Positions 51,086 through 61,700 of a DNA stretch of 64,000 nt are shown here, piece after piece (within the stretch, counting starts at the first letter, position 1; the number at the start of each line of letters is the position of its first letter). The stretch is taken from NCBI GenBank assembly GCA_035610365.1, contig CM069432.1, positions 278,107,482-278,171,481 of the forward strand, read 5' to 3'. Source of the DNA: Aquatica leii. Its lineage: Eukaryota; Arthropoda; Insecta; Coleoptera; Lampyridae. The notes under the pieces are model-generated. The model saw only the letters and a list, made by a program, of their open reading frames with translations. It was not told the origin of the DNA and ran no database searches. The translations under genes were made by a program, and so were the position numbers.

Positions 51086-52299
51086 ATGAATTATGAAATT
51101 TTAAAAGTAAACGAACCACCAGTTTTTGATACCACAATAGCATATGCAGAAAAACGAAGTCATCCACCTTATGCATCAAGTTCCTTTAACAACAACGATG
51201 AAATCAGAATTCCGATACAACAACAAGAATTATATACGTTACCTTGGTATAGCTCTCTTCATGTACAAGGAAAAGTAGAAGCATATGATGATAAAAACGC
51301 AAAGATTCAAACGCCCAATATTCAATTTGTTAATATGGGTATCTTATTTTTGTTTGATGAGATTCGTTTGGAAATTTCTGGAGAAGTTATCGATCGCGTT
51401 AGAAATCCGGGAATTATGTCTGTTTTAAAAGGTTATGTGTCGTACAATACAGAAGAAAGCAAAGCTCTTGAAAACGCTGGTTGGTTTCCAATAGGCAATT
51501 CAAGATTGTTGGATATATCTTCAGGAAATTTTGATGCGGTTATACCTCTTCGAATGATTTTAGGATCGTGCGAAGATTTTAAAAAGGTAGTGATCAATTG
51601 TAGACAAGAATTGGTGTTGCTTCGCAGTAATACCGATAATAACGCTTTAGTAATTAATGACAATATAAAAACTATCAAAGTTCAGCTACATAAGGTCAGT
51701 TGGCGAGTTCCACACATATCTGTTTCAATTAAAGAACAATTAAAACTGCTTGATATTATTAAAAGTGGAAGAGAGTTATACATTCCATTCAGAAGTAGAG
51801 AATTACACGAATACCCATCATTACCACAAACACAAAAACATACGTGGGCTATTAAGTCATCAATAGAAAAGCCTCAATGTATAATCTTTGGTTTTCAGAC
51901 CGATAGAAAAATCAAATAAATAAAGACTGCAGTCGCTTTGATCATTGCAATTTGACTAATATTAAAGTTTTTCTTAATGATGCAGTATATCCTTACGACA
52001 ATTTAAATTTAAATTTTACAAAAAACCAGTATGCTTTGTTGTATGAACTATTTACCGAATTTCAAAGTTCATTCCTTTACAAAGATAGCGAGCCGATATT
52101 CACGCCAGAAGAATTCAAAAGATATGCCCCAATCGCAGTTATAGACTGTTCTAAGCAAAGGAGGAATTAAAGAGGTCCTATAGATATCAAAATTGAGTTT
52201 GAAACAAATGTAAATATTCCTGATAAAACAACCGCATATTGTTTAATACTCCACGATAGGATTGTAAAATATGTGCCAATAAAAATATTATATCATTAG
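51086..52299 (+). pseudogene. Outer Polinton major capsid protein (double jelly roll), one frameshift and one stop
   Basis: The ATG at 51086 opens MNYEILKVNEPPVFDTTIAY; 277 codons are open with RIPIQQQELYTLPWYSSLHV, FLFDEIRLEISGEVIDRV and SWRVPHISVSIKEQLKLLDI. A shift in an A-run near 51905 is followed by VFLNDAVYPYDNLNLNFTKN and FTPEEFKRYAPIAVIDCSKQ, a TAA near 52168, then IKIEFETNVNIPD and AYCLILHDRIVKY to 52299. Put in order, this is a hexon-like capsid protein of about 400 residues of the insect Polinton group. It shares little sequence with the inner capsid protein. It could not build a shell as it stands unless the shift is a sequencing error. Confidence 0.8.
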
Positions 52300-52425
52300 T
52301 ATAGTGAATCATGTATGTAAATTTTATGTATTATTATTTAAGGATATTGCGATAGCAAGTAGAAATAGGATGGATATCAAAAGGGTTAAAATAAAACAAA
52401 ATATAAATAATAGTTTTTATTGTTA

Positions 52426-53178
52426 TTAATGTGTAATTAACATTAGATAAGATAATGTTTCTTTGTAATCTTCCAAATTAGTGGAAGGCCATTTTGCCGA
52501 ATCTGGACCAGATGTCCAACCTAATACAGCATCTGGATGGTGTGTTCCTTTACTTATATTCTTCTGTATCCACAACAATATTTCCGCATGTTTTTCGTTT
52601 TCTGAAGGATTAAATTTAAAAGATATGTTTCGACAAATAAGAGCGGTAATAAACTTTTTTAGAATTTGACTGTCAGCAAGGTATGATGCATTGCAAATGC
52701 ATTCGTCTATGCACGATTTAATATCTTTATGATTTTTTAATATATTTTGTACAGGATAATCTAAACTACATGCATTGATAATGTTAAAGTTAGATAGTAG
52801 CTTCAAAATATACAATTTGAATGAAATATTGCGCTCTAAACTATGTAGAACTAATATATCGTCTAGTTTATTTAAATTTATCGTAACAAATTTTTCTGTT
52901 CTGCAAACAGACACAATGTTGTTGACATAATTGTCTAGGCTTCGTCTCTTATCCAAAAGTTGACACAAGTCATCCACTCTTAATTTATTTCCATACAATG
53001 CGGCAAAAGAAATAATATCGCTTGGAACAACAAAGTTTTCTTTCTTCAACAAAAATGTCAGAGTTTCTTTTGTAGAATCAGTTACATTAAAACGAATTGC
53101 ATTTTTGAGATATTTTTCGTAAACTTTTTCTTTAGCTTGTTGAGCTTCTAAAGCAATTTGTAAACTGACATCCATCAT
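52426..53178 (-). CDS. Outer Polinton protein of unknown function, 250 aa
   Basis: The ATG at 53178 was chosen over an upstream TTG because it is the first ATG of the open frame. The protein is mostly helical-looking, with ALEAQQAKEKVYEKYLKN at the start, ISFAALYGNKLRVDDLC and several Cys (CICNASYLADSQI); the end reads THHPDAVLGWTSGPDSAKWP. I do not recognise the family. It is unbroken in an element where most genes are damaged. It follows the polymerase gene on the same strand and is convergent with the capsid gene, so it may share the polymerase transcript. Confidence 0.58.
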   Translation of the reverse strand: MMDVSLQIALEAQQAKEKVYEKYLKNAIRFNVTDSTKETLTFLLKKENFVVPSDIISFAALYGNKLRVDDLCQLLDKRRSLDNYVNNIVSVCRTEKFVTINLNKLDDILVLHSLERNISFKLYILKLLSNFNIINACSLDYPVQNILKNHKDIKSCIDECICNASYLADSQILKKFITALICRNISFKFNPSENEKHAEILLWIQKNISKGTHHPDAVLGWTSGPDSAKWPSTNLEDYKETLSYLMLITH

Positions 53179-53250
53179 ATTATGATTGTAAACCGTTGAA
53201 TTGCAACTGAACGTATGAAGTTTAGATTTTACAAGCAACGATTTTATAAA

Positions 53251-56200
53251 TCAATCCCCTCCAAACGGTTGATATAGATACCCCCACGGTCTTGTATCGG
53301 TACTATCAAAACTGAGCATGCGTTTGTCATCGTAAGGACTAAGAACGATTTTACTTTGTTTAACTGAAAAGACATTGTGTTGCTTAGATTTAATAAGTCG
53401 TTGATCTGCTTCAAAAATTTTATTATCAAATAAACATTGTTTATAATCTTCAAAAGTAATTGATTTGATAGAAGATTTTTTGGATCCCTTAGATTTTTTT
53501 ACTAATTTTTTAGAAAAATTATCATCAACAATGTAAGAGTACATCTTTGATCTTAGCCCTACAAATTCAAGCATTATCTTTCCATTATTTTCATCTTTCA
53601 TTAATCCTGGTAGTTTTTTGTTTTTAAGCTGTATTTGATAAATGTTATTATTGTCATAATCAGAAGTGTCAAAACGATGACTGTCTTGTTTAATATACTC
53701 ATAGATGTTTATATTTTTAAAGCTATAAATCAAACTATCGGTGTCTGTATATAACAATTTCACGTTTTCTCCGAACGTATTTATAACGTAGTCATAATGA
53801 AATTCGTATAAAAAAATTTTTGAAATATCTAATATGCTAAATCCCACGTAAATAGGTTTATTCATACAGATTTCTAATTTGTTCATTTCTATGATAACCA
53901 TATCTTCATCAAATACAACTGAGCTGTGAAAATTTGGTTTTGAGATAAGAGATCGCACTCCCCATTGTCCATCCCATTTTGTTACTAAGCGGATATCTCG
54001 ATGCTTTCTAACATTTTCCATGCATTTGCCGTAAATCGCATTAATCATTAATTTATAAAAATCTTTTTCAAAATCATTTTTAGATTGTTGACGTAATTTT
54101 GTATTTAAATCTATGTATTGTTTTAACCAGGGTGATTGATGAAATTTGAGCACTCTATGCACTTTTTTCAATTGCATACCTAACCTTAAATACATTTTTA
54201 GGTTTCTATAGTGAGTGACATATCGTTCTTTTGGAAACAAAGTTAATAACAATTTTTTAAGTTTAGCTTTTGAAGTCGGAGGAACCATATGTTCAGGTGC
54301 CAATGGCAAATCGCTATGTAAATTATGTAACTGAATTGGATAAGCCAAATCACATTCAACGATATATCCAACGACAAAGTCATCAGGTGTATTTAAAATT
54401 TCTTGAACATCAAAATTTTCCATAAATTCAAAATTTCCGTATGGTAAATATTGAGACATGGCCGCACCATATAAGTTATTTACATCAAAATACATTAAAT
54501 ATATACTATCTTTAGTAGAATCAGTACCATTTTTCATATATTTATTATTTGCTTTAGCGTATCTATTAGAACATTGAGAGACACCTCCTCTAATTCCCTT
54601 CTCAACGAACATAACCATATCAATATCGGTGAGAAGTTCTAACGAAATGTTTGTAGTTTTTAACATAGCATCAAACGTTAATCCTGGGGCAGTGTAATAG
54701 TGTAATGGATCTAAAGTATATGTTTTTAAACAAGTTTCGCGAAAAGTTTCAAAAACGTCAGCTAGTAAAAGTACATCCGTTTTTAAATACAAATCAGAAT
54801 ATTCGCCTATATTTCGAATTCCAAACATTTACAGCATGAGCATAATCTTCATCGCTAATATTTTCATCGTTCAACTGACTATAGAAATCTTCTTTACGTG
54901 GTAAACACGTTTCTTCTAACTTTTTCCAAGAATCTACATAATCGTAAGGAAATATTCCTTTCTTGTTTAATAAACGAAACTCTTCTAAACTATTACAATA
55001 ACATTTTGTAATCTTTTTTTGATCGTCTAACAAATTAGAAGAAAGGTGATTTAAGCTTTGTGACATAAAACGGAAAGAATCTATAAACCTAAGAGAAATA
55101 TTTGTATTTGGTATAGATTTCGTAAAAGAAATATATTTTTCTTTATTTATTGGCAATAGTTTAACGTTTCCTTCAAATAATGTGGATAATTTTTTAATGA
55201 TAAAGTGTGCGTCATATCCACTCATGTTATGAAATACTACAGGTATACAGTGCTCATCTTTATAGTTTAAATTGCAACTCTGGTGGGCGGCTCCCCTGAA
55301 CATCCCTGTTTGATGGTTATGATCTCGAACTCTAACTTGATCATCATTAAAAGGTTGTTTACAAATGTGACATATTTTAGAAATTAAAAACTTTGATGTT
55401 GTTGATGATTTAGTTTTCCCATCGGAACAATTATATTAAGTTGTTCGTACGACATATCAACAATATTTTTCAATTCACGTACAAACCAATCGATGCAATC
55501 GATTCCTCGATACGATGCAAAATTTTGACAAAGTATTATCATATGAACATTTTAAATAATATGCTATACTAAACGGTATATGTTTTTGGTATGATTTTGA
55601 TTTAGTGTTGAGTAAATTTGAGTCTGCATCGTTACACTTTTCTAGAATACATTCCAAATCAGCATAAATAACAAAATGAACTTTTTCCTGATAACGATAA
55701 TTTTTAAATGACAAGTATTTTTCAGAATGTTTCGGCAATCGCACACAACACGTATTAGAATGTATGCAGTAAGTTTTATGTTTTTCTAGCATGTCCCGAG
55801 TTCTAAAGTAATTTAAACATCGTTCACAAATAAAAATCTTATGATTACGGGTCGATAGTTGTTTTGATAAAAGCGCAGACAAATTTTTGATCCAAGTAAA
55901 ATGAAATAGTAGCGGTTCTTCAGATACATCGTTTACGTCCACCTGTGGTTTAGAGTTTAAAGGAAGCATAAGTAGATTTATGACTCTAACATTTGTTTCG
56001 GCAATGGAACTAAGAGAACAAGGTAAAATTTTTTGTTTTCTAAACAAAACAAATTAATGGATAATTCGTTAAGTTTTTCGAATGTTCTTATACCTTTTAT
56101 AGTTATGGGAAATTTAATATCATTGCAATTTAAAACATTATAAAAATGAGGATACGAAGATGGTCTATTAGAATTTTTTTTGGCGGGATATAAAGCAGAT

Positions 56201-56770
56201 ACTATAGACCAAAGAAAACAGTATGGATCGTCGTTGTTAACATTCACAACAGCGTGTTTTGTTTTTATATAGTTTGGAACCGATACAAAAGTAGAATAAC
56301 CTACTTTAAGAGGATCGTATTTGTTAATGTTCACTTTAAGTCCTAAAAGTTCTTGTAAAGCCCAGCCGCTGTCTTTTTCCGCAAATTCTTCTAATTTTGT
56401 TGCAAGTTTATCAAACACATGTACTTGATACCATCGTTTTAAATTAGTAGTACGATCGATAACGTTATTTTTAGTGCAAAACGTTTTTAAATCTACTTTG
56501 CCTGTTTGAGGCTTAATAAAATTGGCGCTTAGAATTACATTTACTTTAAGAAGAGATTCCTTAAGACATTTTTAATTTTTATATTAAAACATTTAAAAGT
56601 TTTTTGTAAAAAAGTTATAGGGTCTTTTATGGTAAGATTTGATATAAAACCGGTGCGAATTCTCTTGTTGAAACACGATTCCACATCTTCCCAAATAACT
56701 TTACATTTATTTCGTTTTAAATTTGTCGATAAACCTTCACCTGATTTTATCACTAAAACTTTTTAAGTTG
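53251..56770 (-). pseudogene. Outer Polinton protein-primed DNA polymerase B, several frameshifts
   Basis: Reading right to left: N-terminal pieces (about 56770-56541, then 56540-55978) with TKHAVVNVNNDDPYCFLWSI, a family mark; then 56047-55475 with a C2H2-like KIFICERCLNYF segment and Exo I FVIYADLECIL. A zinc/endonuclease VII-like insert follows (VRVRDHNHQTGMFRGAAH, about 55330-55270), then Exo II VVFHNMSGYDAHFI. The palm is in 54828-53251: [19 protein letters not shown] (A), [15 protein letters not shown] (B) and [15 protein letters not shown] (C). Frame changes near 56545, 56010, 55450 and 54815 break it. It replicates the element in the family; here it is dead unless the shifts are errors or introns. 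Confidence 0.82.
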
Positions 56771-56802
56771 TCTAAGTTTTAAACGATAAAATTTAAAATA
56801 CG

Positions 56803-57000
56803 CTAAACTCGTTTCAATCGAGAAAGGGATTCCATTATATTTTCTTGATGTATTTTATTTTTGATTGCTTTACGAACAATTTGTATTGCACTATTAATAT
56901 AAGCTTTAAGATTATTGATTTCGTTTAGCGTTTTTATGTTTTTGAAGTAAACACGCGTCACGGTCAAGTATCGTTTACACAACTTAGATACGGTATCCAT
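56803..57000 (-). CDS. Possible small protein or 5' exon before the outer polymerase
   Basis: Open from the ATG at 57000 (MDTVSKLCKRYLTVTRVYF), basic and helical-looking, 65 codons. It lies just upstream of the polymerase on the same strand. It may be a separate small gene or a coding first exon; no single splice pair is compelling. The family is not recognised. Confidence 0.35.
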   Translation of the reverse strand: MDTVSKLCKRYLTVTRVYFKNIKTLNEINNLKAYINSAIQIVRKAIKNKIHQENIMESLSRLKRV

Positions 57001-57284
57001 TTTTCCACGAATGAATACTGCAAGAGATTCTAAGTTTATTTATAAACTTTTAAAGATGTACGATTCTACACGATGGTATTAGAATTGGTGAAGAGTTACG
57101 AATCCGCTCGATGTTTGACGAAATGTAAAAGATTCACGAACATTAACGATCGTTGACGATACCCCACCAATATCGAATTGTGGAGTGCAGTAGGGATAAA
57201 AATAGAAGGAGAAAATTGTATATATTTGAGAAACGTTAGTAGTAATTATCATTCTGAACTGCATTTTACAAATTAAAAGGAAAA

Positions 57285-57591
57285 ATGAATTCTCAAAATA
57301 TATTGGGAGCCGGTAAGGTTTCTTTAATTTTTAATTACTAACTTAGTTCTAAATCTGTTTATCTTTGGTATAGATATGATTGTGTGTCCATACAACCAAT
57401 TTCATATAATGTTGAAGCATAGGTTAGCGAAACACCTATGGAAATGTCACCCGGAGGAGACGAAAAGGAAAAGCGAAATCGAATATAGAAAAAAAATGGC
57501 GGAATGGGAAGATGAACAAAGAAGACGACATCCCGTGACGCCGATTCCGCCGCCTGTGTTTCCTCCGGGATCCTATGAGACATGGGATTAA
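57285..57591 (+). CDS. CHHC zinc-finger protein of the GTSF1/U11-48K type, two exons
   Basis: Exon 1 (57285-57312) begins at ATG 57285; the intron 57313-57373 is GTAAGG..TATAG; exon 2 (57374-57591) joins in frame to give 81 residues. Right after the join comes VCPYNQFHIMLKHRLAKHLW, then KC: the spacing C-x5-H-x9-H-x3-C matches the CHHC zinc finger of GTSF1/Asterix and U11-48K. A charged helix and a proline end (PPPVFPPGSYETWD) follow. GTSF1 proteins assist Piwi-piRNA silencing and usually have two fingers; this has one. A decoy or modifier of host small-RNA silencing is my inference. It could also be a spliceosomal U11-48K-like RNA binder. The gene stands alone between the polymerase and a repeat-rich region and shows no break. 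Confidence 0.72.
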
Positions 57592-58307
57592 AATTAAGAA
57601 TGTAAAATTATTGTAATAAAATATTACTAAAAAATAAATAAAAAAAAGATTACACGTTGTTTCAATTTTTACTTCTTAGTCTGTAAGTATTAGTGAAATA
57701 GAAAACAAAAAATTTTTATAAAACAATGCAATTATCTTTAAAACTAAAGAGAAAATCAAATTTTTACCTATGTAAAAAATATGCGTCATAAGTGACTGAA
57801 TTTGAAATAAACATTAAAACTCGTTAAAAATTCTAAAAAGAGGGTGGATTTCATAAATTTGATAAAACGAAATAATTTACCTAACCTTTTTATATATTTG
57901 GTTTACCCACTTCAAATTAAGAAATTTGATATGAAACTCGATATAGTTCTAAAAGTTTACAAAAACTACCCCTAAAATTTTTTTGAAAAAATCTAATTTT
58001 TTTAACATGTATAATAAATATAGTGTATTATTTTGGGGCAGTTAAAATTTTTTTCTATTATTGCAAGCGGTAGTATTTAAAATTTTTGTATCAAATAATG
58101 ACGTAAAAAAATAAATCAATGTGAATGTTTGTTATAAAACATTGGTAGTATTCGAAAATGATTGTACATATGTATTTGCATAGTATTTAACAACCAATAA
58201 AAAGTAAAAAAAAAATCATTTCCGCCCCACCAAAAACTGAGGGTGGATTTTTTATGCCATAGTAAATTTAACGATTAATGTCTTGATGTTCAATGAAATA
58301 CCTTGGA

Positions 58308-58341
<34 letters not shown>

Positions 58342-58482
58342 CGGGGGGGGGTATATGCTTAACCTTACATTAACATGTATGTTCTAACCTAACAATAAAT
58401 TCTTGACATCTAACCTAATCAAAGCGCAAATATCAACCTCGGAGTAAATTTACGTTTGGTAGTATCATATTTCACAACAAAA
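57592..58482. other. AT-rich non-coding region of the outer element
   Basis: No gene. It includes AATAAA-type ends after the CHHC gene (57616, 57635) and a run of 29 A's, GAC and 9 G's at 58311-58351. Confidence 0.5.
58311..58351. repeat. Homopolymer pair A29-GAC-G9
   Basis: A pure A run at 58311-58339 followed by GAC and a G run. Length is likely unreliable in any assembly; it could also be a poly(A) trace of a retrogene, but no gene precedes it. Confidence 0.8.
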
Positions 58483-58685
58483 TATCAAATTTCAACTTCC
58501 GGTGTCAAATTTCAATTTTCGGTGTCAAATTTCAACTTCCGGTGTCAAATTTCAACGCCCGGTGTCAAATTTCAACTTCCGGTGTCGCATTTCTACTTCC
58601 GGTGTCAGATTTCAACTTCCGGTGTCCAATTTCTATGTTCGGTGTCAAATTTCAACGTGTGGTGTCAAATTTCCATTGCATTGTC
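58483..58685. repeat. Minisatellite, 20-bp unit, about ten copies
   Basis: GGTGTCAAATTTCAACTTCC repeats with exact 20-bp spacing and scattered changes. Long open frames across it in several phases come from the repeat itself. It lies upstream of the spliced gene at 59150. Confidence 0.9.
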
Positions 58686-59149
58686 AGCAAATTTTTTCGA
58701 GTTCATGACCTATGATGAACCCTTGATTTTTCTGATGATTCAGCATATTTTTTACAATGAACTTATAGTGTCTACTTTATTTCCGGTTAAAAGTTCAATC
58801 ATCTATAGTAACGCTGAATTAACTAGAAAGTTCATATACCTCGGTTTTATAAAAATATAACTTCTTGCAGATTCATGAAATTTTTATTATATAAACTAAT
58901 ACTTAATTAGTTTAACTTAGTCTTCAGCTACTTATCGATCTGAAAGCTTCAACGATGTCTCTATCTTTGATATCAAAAACCTAAAATTAACATCATCGAA
59001 GATATTGTAATACAGGTAAGTTAATTTTTATATTTTTGTTTACATTTGTTTCTTTATGTAATTTGCTCAAATTATATATAAAAATTTATCTTTTTGTATC
59101 CAAGTCTAATGCAATTTTTTTATAGACTGGTGTCTGTGCCCAAGCTGGT
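58686..59149 (+). promoter_or_regulatory. 5' region and non-coding first exon of the spliced gene
   Basis: A splice donor (CAG/GTAAGT at 59015/59016) and acceptor (TTTTTTATAG at 59125) mark an untranslated first exon ending at 59015 and an intron of 110 bp. The exon's frame has a stop and no ATG in phase. Confidence 0.5.
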
Positions 59150-59975
59150 ATGCCGTCGTTGGTGCCCATCAACAATTCGGTAAAAACATTTATTTGTTTA
59201 TACTGGTTACATTTCAAAGTTTACTTTAACAAATAATAGGTCTAATCATTTTATAACTAATGTTAATGTTTTTACAGCTTGACATGATGTTAGATGATGG
59301 GTTCGTGAACGGCCAAGTAAGCTAATTCGGTTGCATTATAAAATTCGTTTTAATTAGGAACTTGTATTGTTATTTTAGGTGTTTCCGAATCTTCGATCTC
59401 CGTCTCCTTCTGTCCCCGAGTGCAAAGATGATACAAACAAGGTAAACCTTTTTTTTTTGTTTTTCTTAATTTTCGCTTATTAAATTACACCTTTTGTTTT
59501 GTTTCAGTCGCTAGACTTGATTTCTGACGGTGATAGTGAGTGTGTGTTTGTTGAACCTCAAGAACACCAGTCAAAGAGGCTGAACACTCATCAATCACCA
59601 ATGGGGAAAGATTGGAAGAGACTAAGAAGTCTCTACCACGAAACGGCGGAGGATGAAGAAGAGGAATCATCGATACCATTGTTAGATGGGCACAGCCAAC
59701 TCAGCATCGAAGAAGAGGGCAACGAATTTGTAGCAGTAAAAATTGAAAAACAGTTTATTAAAGATATTAAAAAAACTTATAAAGACACCAAGAACAAAAT
59801 TAGTGATAGTGAAAAACGTATTAGTTATAATAAAAATTTAGTGAATAAACTTAAAAAAGACCTTATGAAAGCGGAAAAACAACAGAAATTAGATTTAAAG
59901 AAACAAAAACAATTATTTAGTGAGTTAAGAATTTGTAAGCAATATAGTAATAAGTATGGTTTTAGTTTAATATAG
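59150..59975 (+). CDS. Spliced acidic/coiled-coil protein of unknown function, about 199 aa
   Basis: Coding exons are 59150-59179, 59278-59316, 59379-59441 and 59508-59975; all introns (98, 62 and 66 bp) are GT..AG, and every junction falls between codons, giving one frame. The N-terminal half is acidic and Ser/Pro-rich (LRSPSPSVPECKDDTN, DEEEESSIPLL), the C-terminal half a Lys-rich coiled coil (KIEKQFIKDIKKTYKDTKN, KNLVNKLKKDLMKAEKQQK). No enzyme motif is seen. The make-up resembles a regulatory or scaffold protein; function unknown. It is intact, and the many tiny phase-0 exons recall the first exons of the inner polymerase gene. Confidence 0.65.
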
Positions 59976-60028
59976 TTATAAATGTTGATTTAGGTTAGTT
60001 TTAGTTTGTATTAAATAAAAGATAATAA

Positions 60029-60720
60029 AAAAGTGAATTTTACTATTTTTTTATTCCTATTGAAATTTTCAGCGATTTCTTTTAAAATACAATAAACTAC
60101 ATAAAAAATTTGAAATAAGTTTATTAAATATTTGAAAAGCTTTATGAATTTAAAACATGAATTAATATAATCGTATCAATTAACAAAGTTTAACATAGTG
60201 TTTCAGTTTAAAGTAATTTTTATATTAGTTATCATATAGTAACGATTATCATTAAAATGAATTCTTTTCAATTAAAATTTAATGCATAATCTGTCTCTGT
60301 TAAGCTTAGAATAAATTTAAAACAATTTATGAAGTACAATTATTTAATGTTATTCATCATCACCGTTTGGAAAAAGTGAATTTTACTATTTTTTTATTCC
60401 TATTGAAATTTTCAGCGATTTCTTTTTAAAATACAATAAACTACATAAAAATTTTGAAATAAGTTTATTAAATATTCGAAAAGCTTTATCAATTTAAAAC
60501 ATGAATTAATATAATCGTATCAATTAACAAAGTTTAACATAGTGTTTCAGTTTAAAGTAATTTTTATATTAGTTATCATATAGTAACGATTATCATTAAA
60601 ATGAATTCTTTTCAATTAAAATTTAATTTATAATCTGTCTCTGTTAAGCTTAGAATAAATTTAAAACAATTTATGAATTACAATTAAGTATTTAATGTTA
60701 TTCATCATCACCGTTTGGAA
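60029..60720. repeat. Tandem duplication, two copies of about 343 bp
   Basis: AAGTGAATTTTACTATTTTT starts at about 60031 and again at about 60374; the copies match nearly throughout (ATCATATAGTAACGATTATC, TAAGCTTAGAATAAATTT) and both end TTCATCATCACCGTTTGGAA. No coding content. Confidence 0.9.
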
Positions 60721-60791
60721 AGATACTTTTATATATTCTTTTTGTAAACATTCGTAAAATCGTTTGTTTTGCCTTTTACATCTTTTGTATA

Positions 60792-60923
60792 CTAATTTGG
60801 TGAAAAATGTTTACCTCCTTGACCTTTGATTATGTCGTCAACGCAACATAGTACACATCGAGTACCTTGTATGTCCGTCTCACCTTTACATTTTGGACAA
60901 ACAAATCTTACAACTATAGGCAT
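60792..60923 (-). CDS. Small zinc-ribbon-like protein, 43 aa
   Basis: Open from the ATG at 60923 to TAG 60792: MPIVVRFVCPKCKGE, then TRCVLCCVDD. Two CxxC-type pairs (CPKC, CVLC) about 15 residues apart suggest a single zinc ribbon. It is too short to appear in most gene lists. It lies between the tandem duplication and the right TIR, where Polintons and related viruses often carry small accessory genes. It could be a regulator; no family is recognised. Confidence 0.5.
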   Translation of the reverse strand: MPIVVRFVCPKCKGETDIQGTRCVLCCVDDIIKGQGGKHFSPN

Positions 60924-61394
60924 GTTGATTTGAGAGCAGTTGGAAATTTTTTAAACCGTGTTAGTAAAATTATCATATTTATATATTTACCAAAACGTGT
61001 TAAAATTCATTACAAGTTTATTACTGGCGTTACTTAACTACTTATCTTATTTTGTTTTTTATTTTGCATTTGATAAGTTTTACATTGATTTGAAATAGTG
61101 TTTTAATCTTAGAATATAAATTTACTTTAGATGCAAAAACAAACTCACAACTATAATTTTAAACAATGTAAATAATTTGTAAATAATTATCAAAAGTTTA
61201 ACACTTGTAAATTTAAAATTAAAAAAAAAACAATTATTTTAAACATTTATTGTTCATTTTATTTTTACATTCTTTAAATTCTTAGTGATTTCAAACATTT
61301 TAATATTAGTCGATAATTTTTCTAAACTTTCCAAATATAATTTTAGTTTTAGTTTATAAATTTTTCTCATGTGCACTCCTCTTTGATTCATTTT
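60924..61394. other. AT-rich spacer before the right TIR gene
   Basis: No gene seen; the start probably holds the promoter of the small zinc protein. Confidence 0.4.
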
Positions 61395-61700
61395 TCACTC
61401 TAGAACAAATTCAATGTTTGTTGTTTCACCAACAGCTCCTCGGCTCACGAGATAGATGTTTTTTCCCGAACCAATCAAGTTATTAATTTGGTTTATGTCT
61501 TCAATCGAAAACTTGTTAAGAAATCTTTGTGGTAAAGGTACTTTAAAATCTTGGCATTCGACAATCACTTGTTCCCCCAAATTTACCATCTATTTTACTA
61601 AAACACTTAATTTTATACTGCTCATTTATTGACAGACTTCTTGCACTCACATAAGAAACCAAATGAGAAGTTTCATTCAAGTTTGCAAAAATGTTTCCAT
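61395..61700 (-). pseudogene. Small TIR-encoded protein, right copy (frameshifted near the start)
   Basis: Second copy of the gene at 29226-29533, reading inward from the right end; the ATG is at 61700. A one-base change in a T-run shortly after the start and another difference near 61590 break the frame, but the last 60 codons are open (NLGEQVIVECQDFKVPLPQR, ISRGAVGETTN-like end, stop 61395). Where the left copy has a shift, this copy keeps the frame, so the two copies are damaged in different places. Confidence 0.6.

Noticed and set aside
58456..58860. 134-codon open frame with repeated ISTSGVKFQ
   Set aside because: A product of the 20-bp minisatellite, open in several phases.
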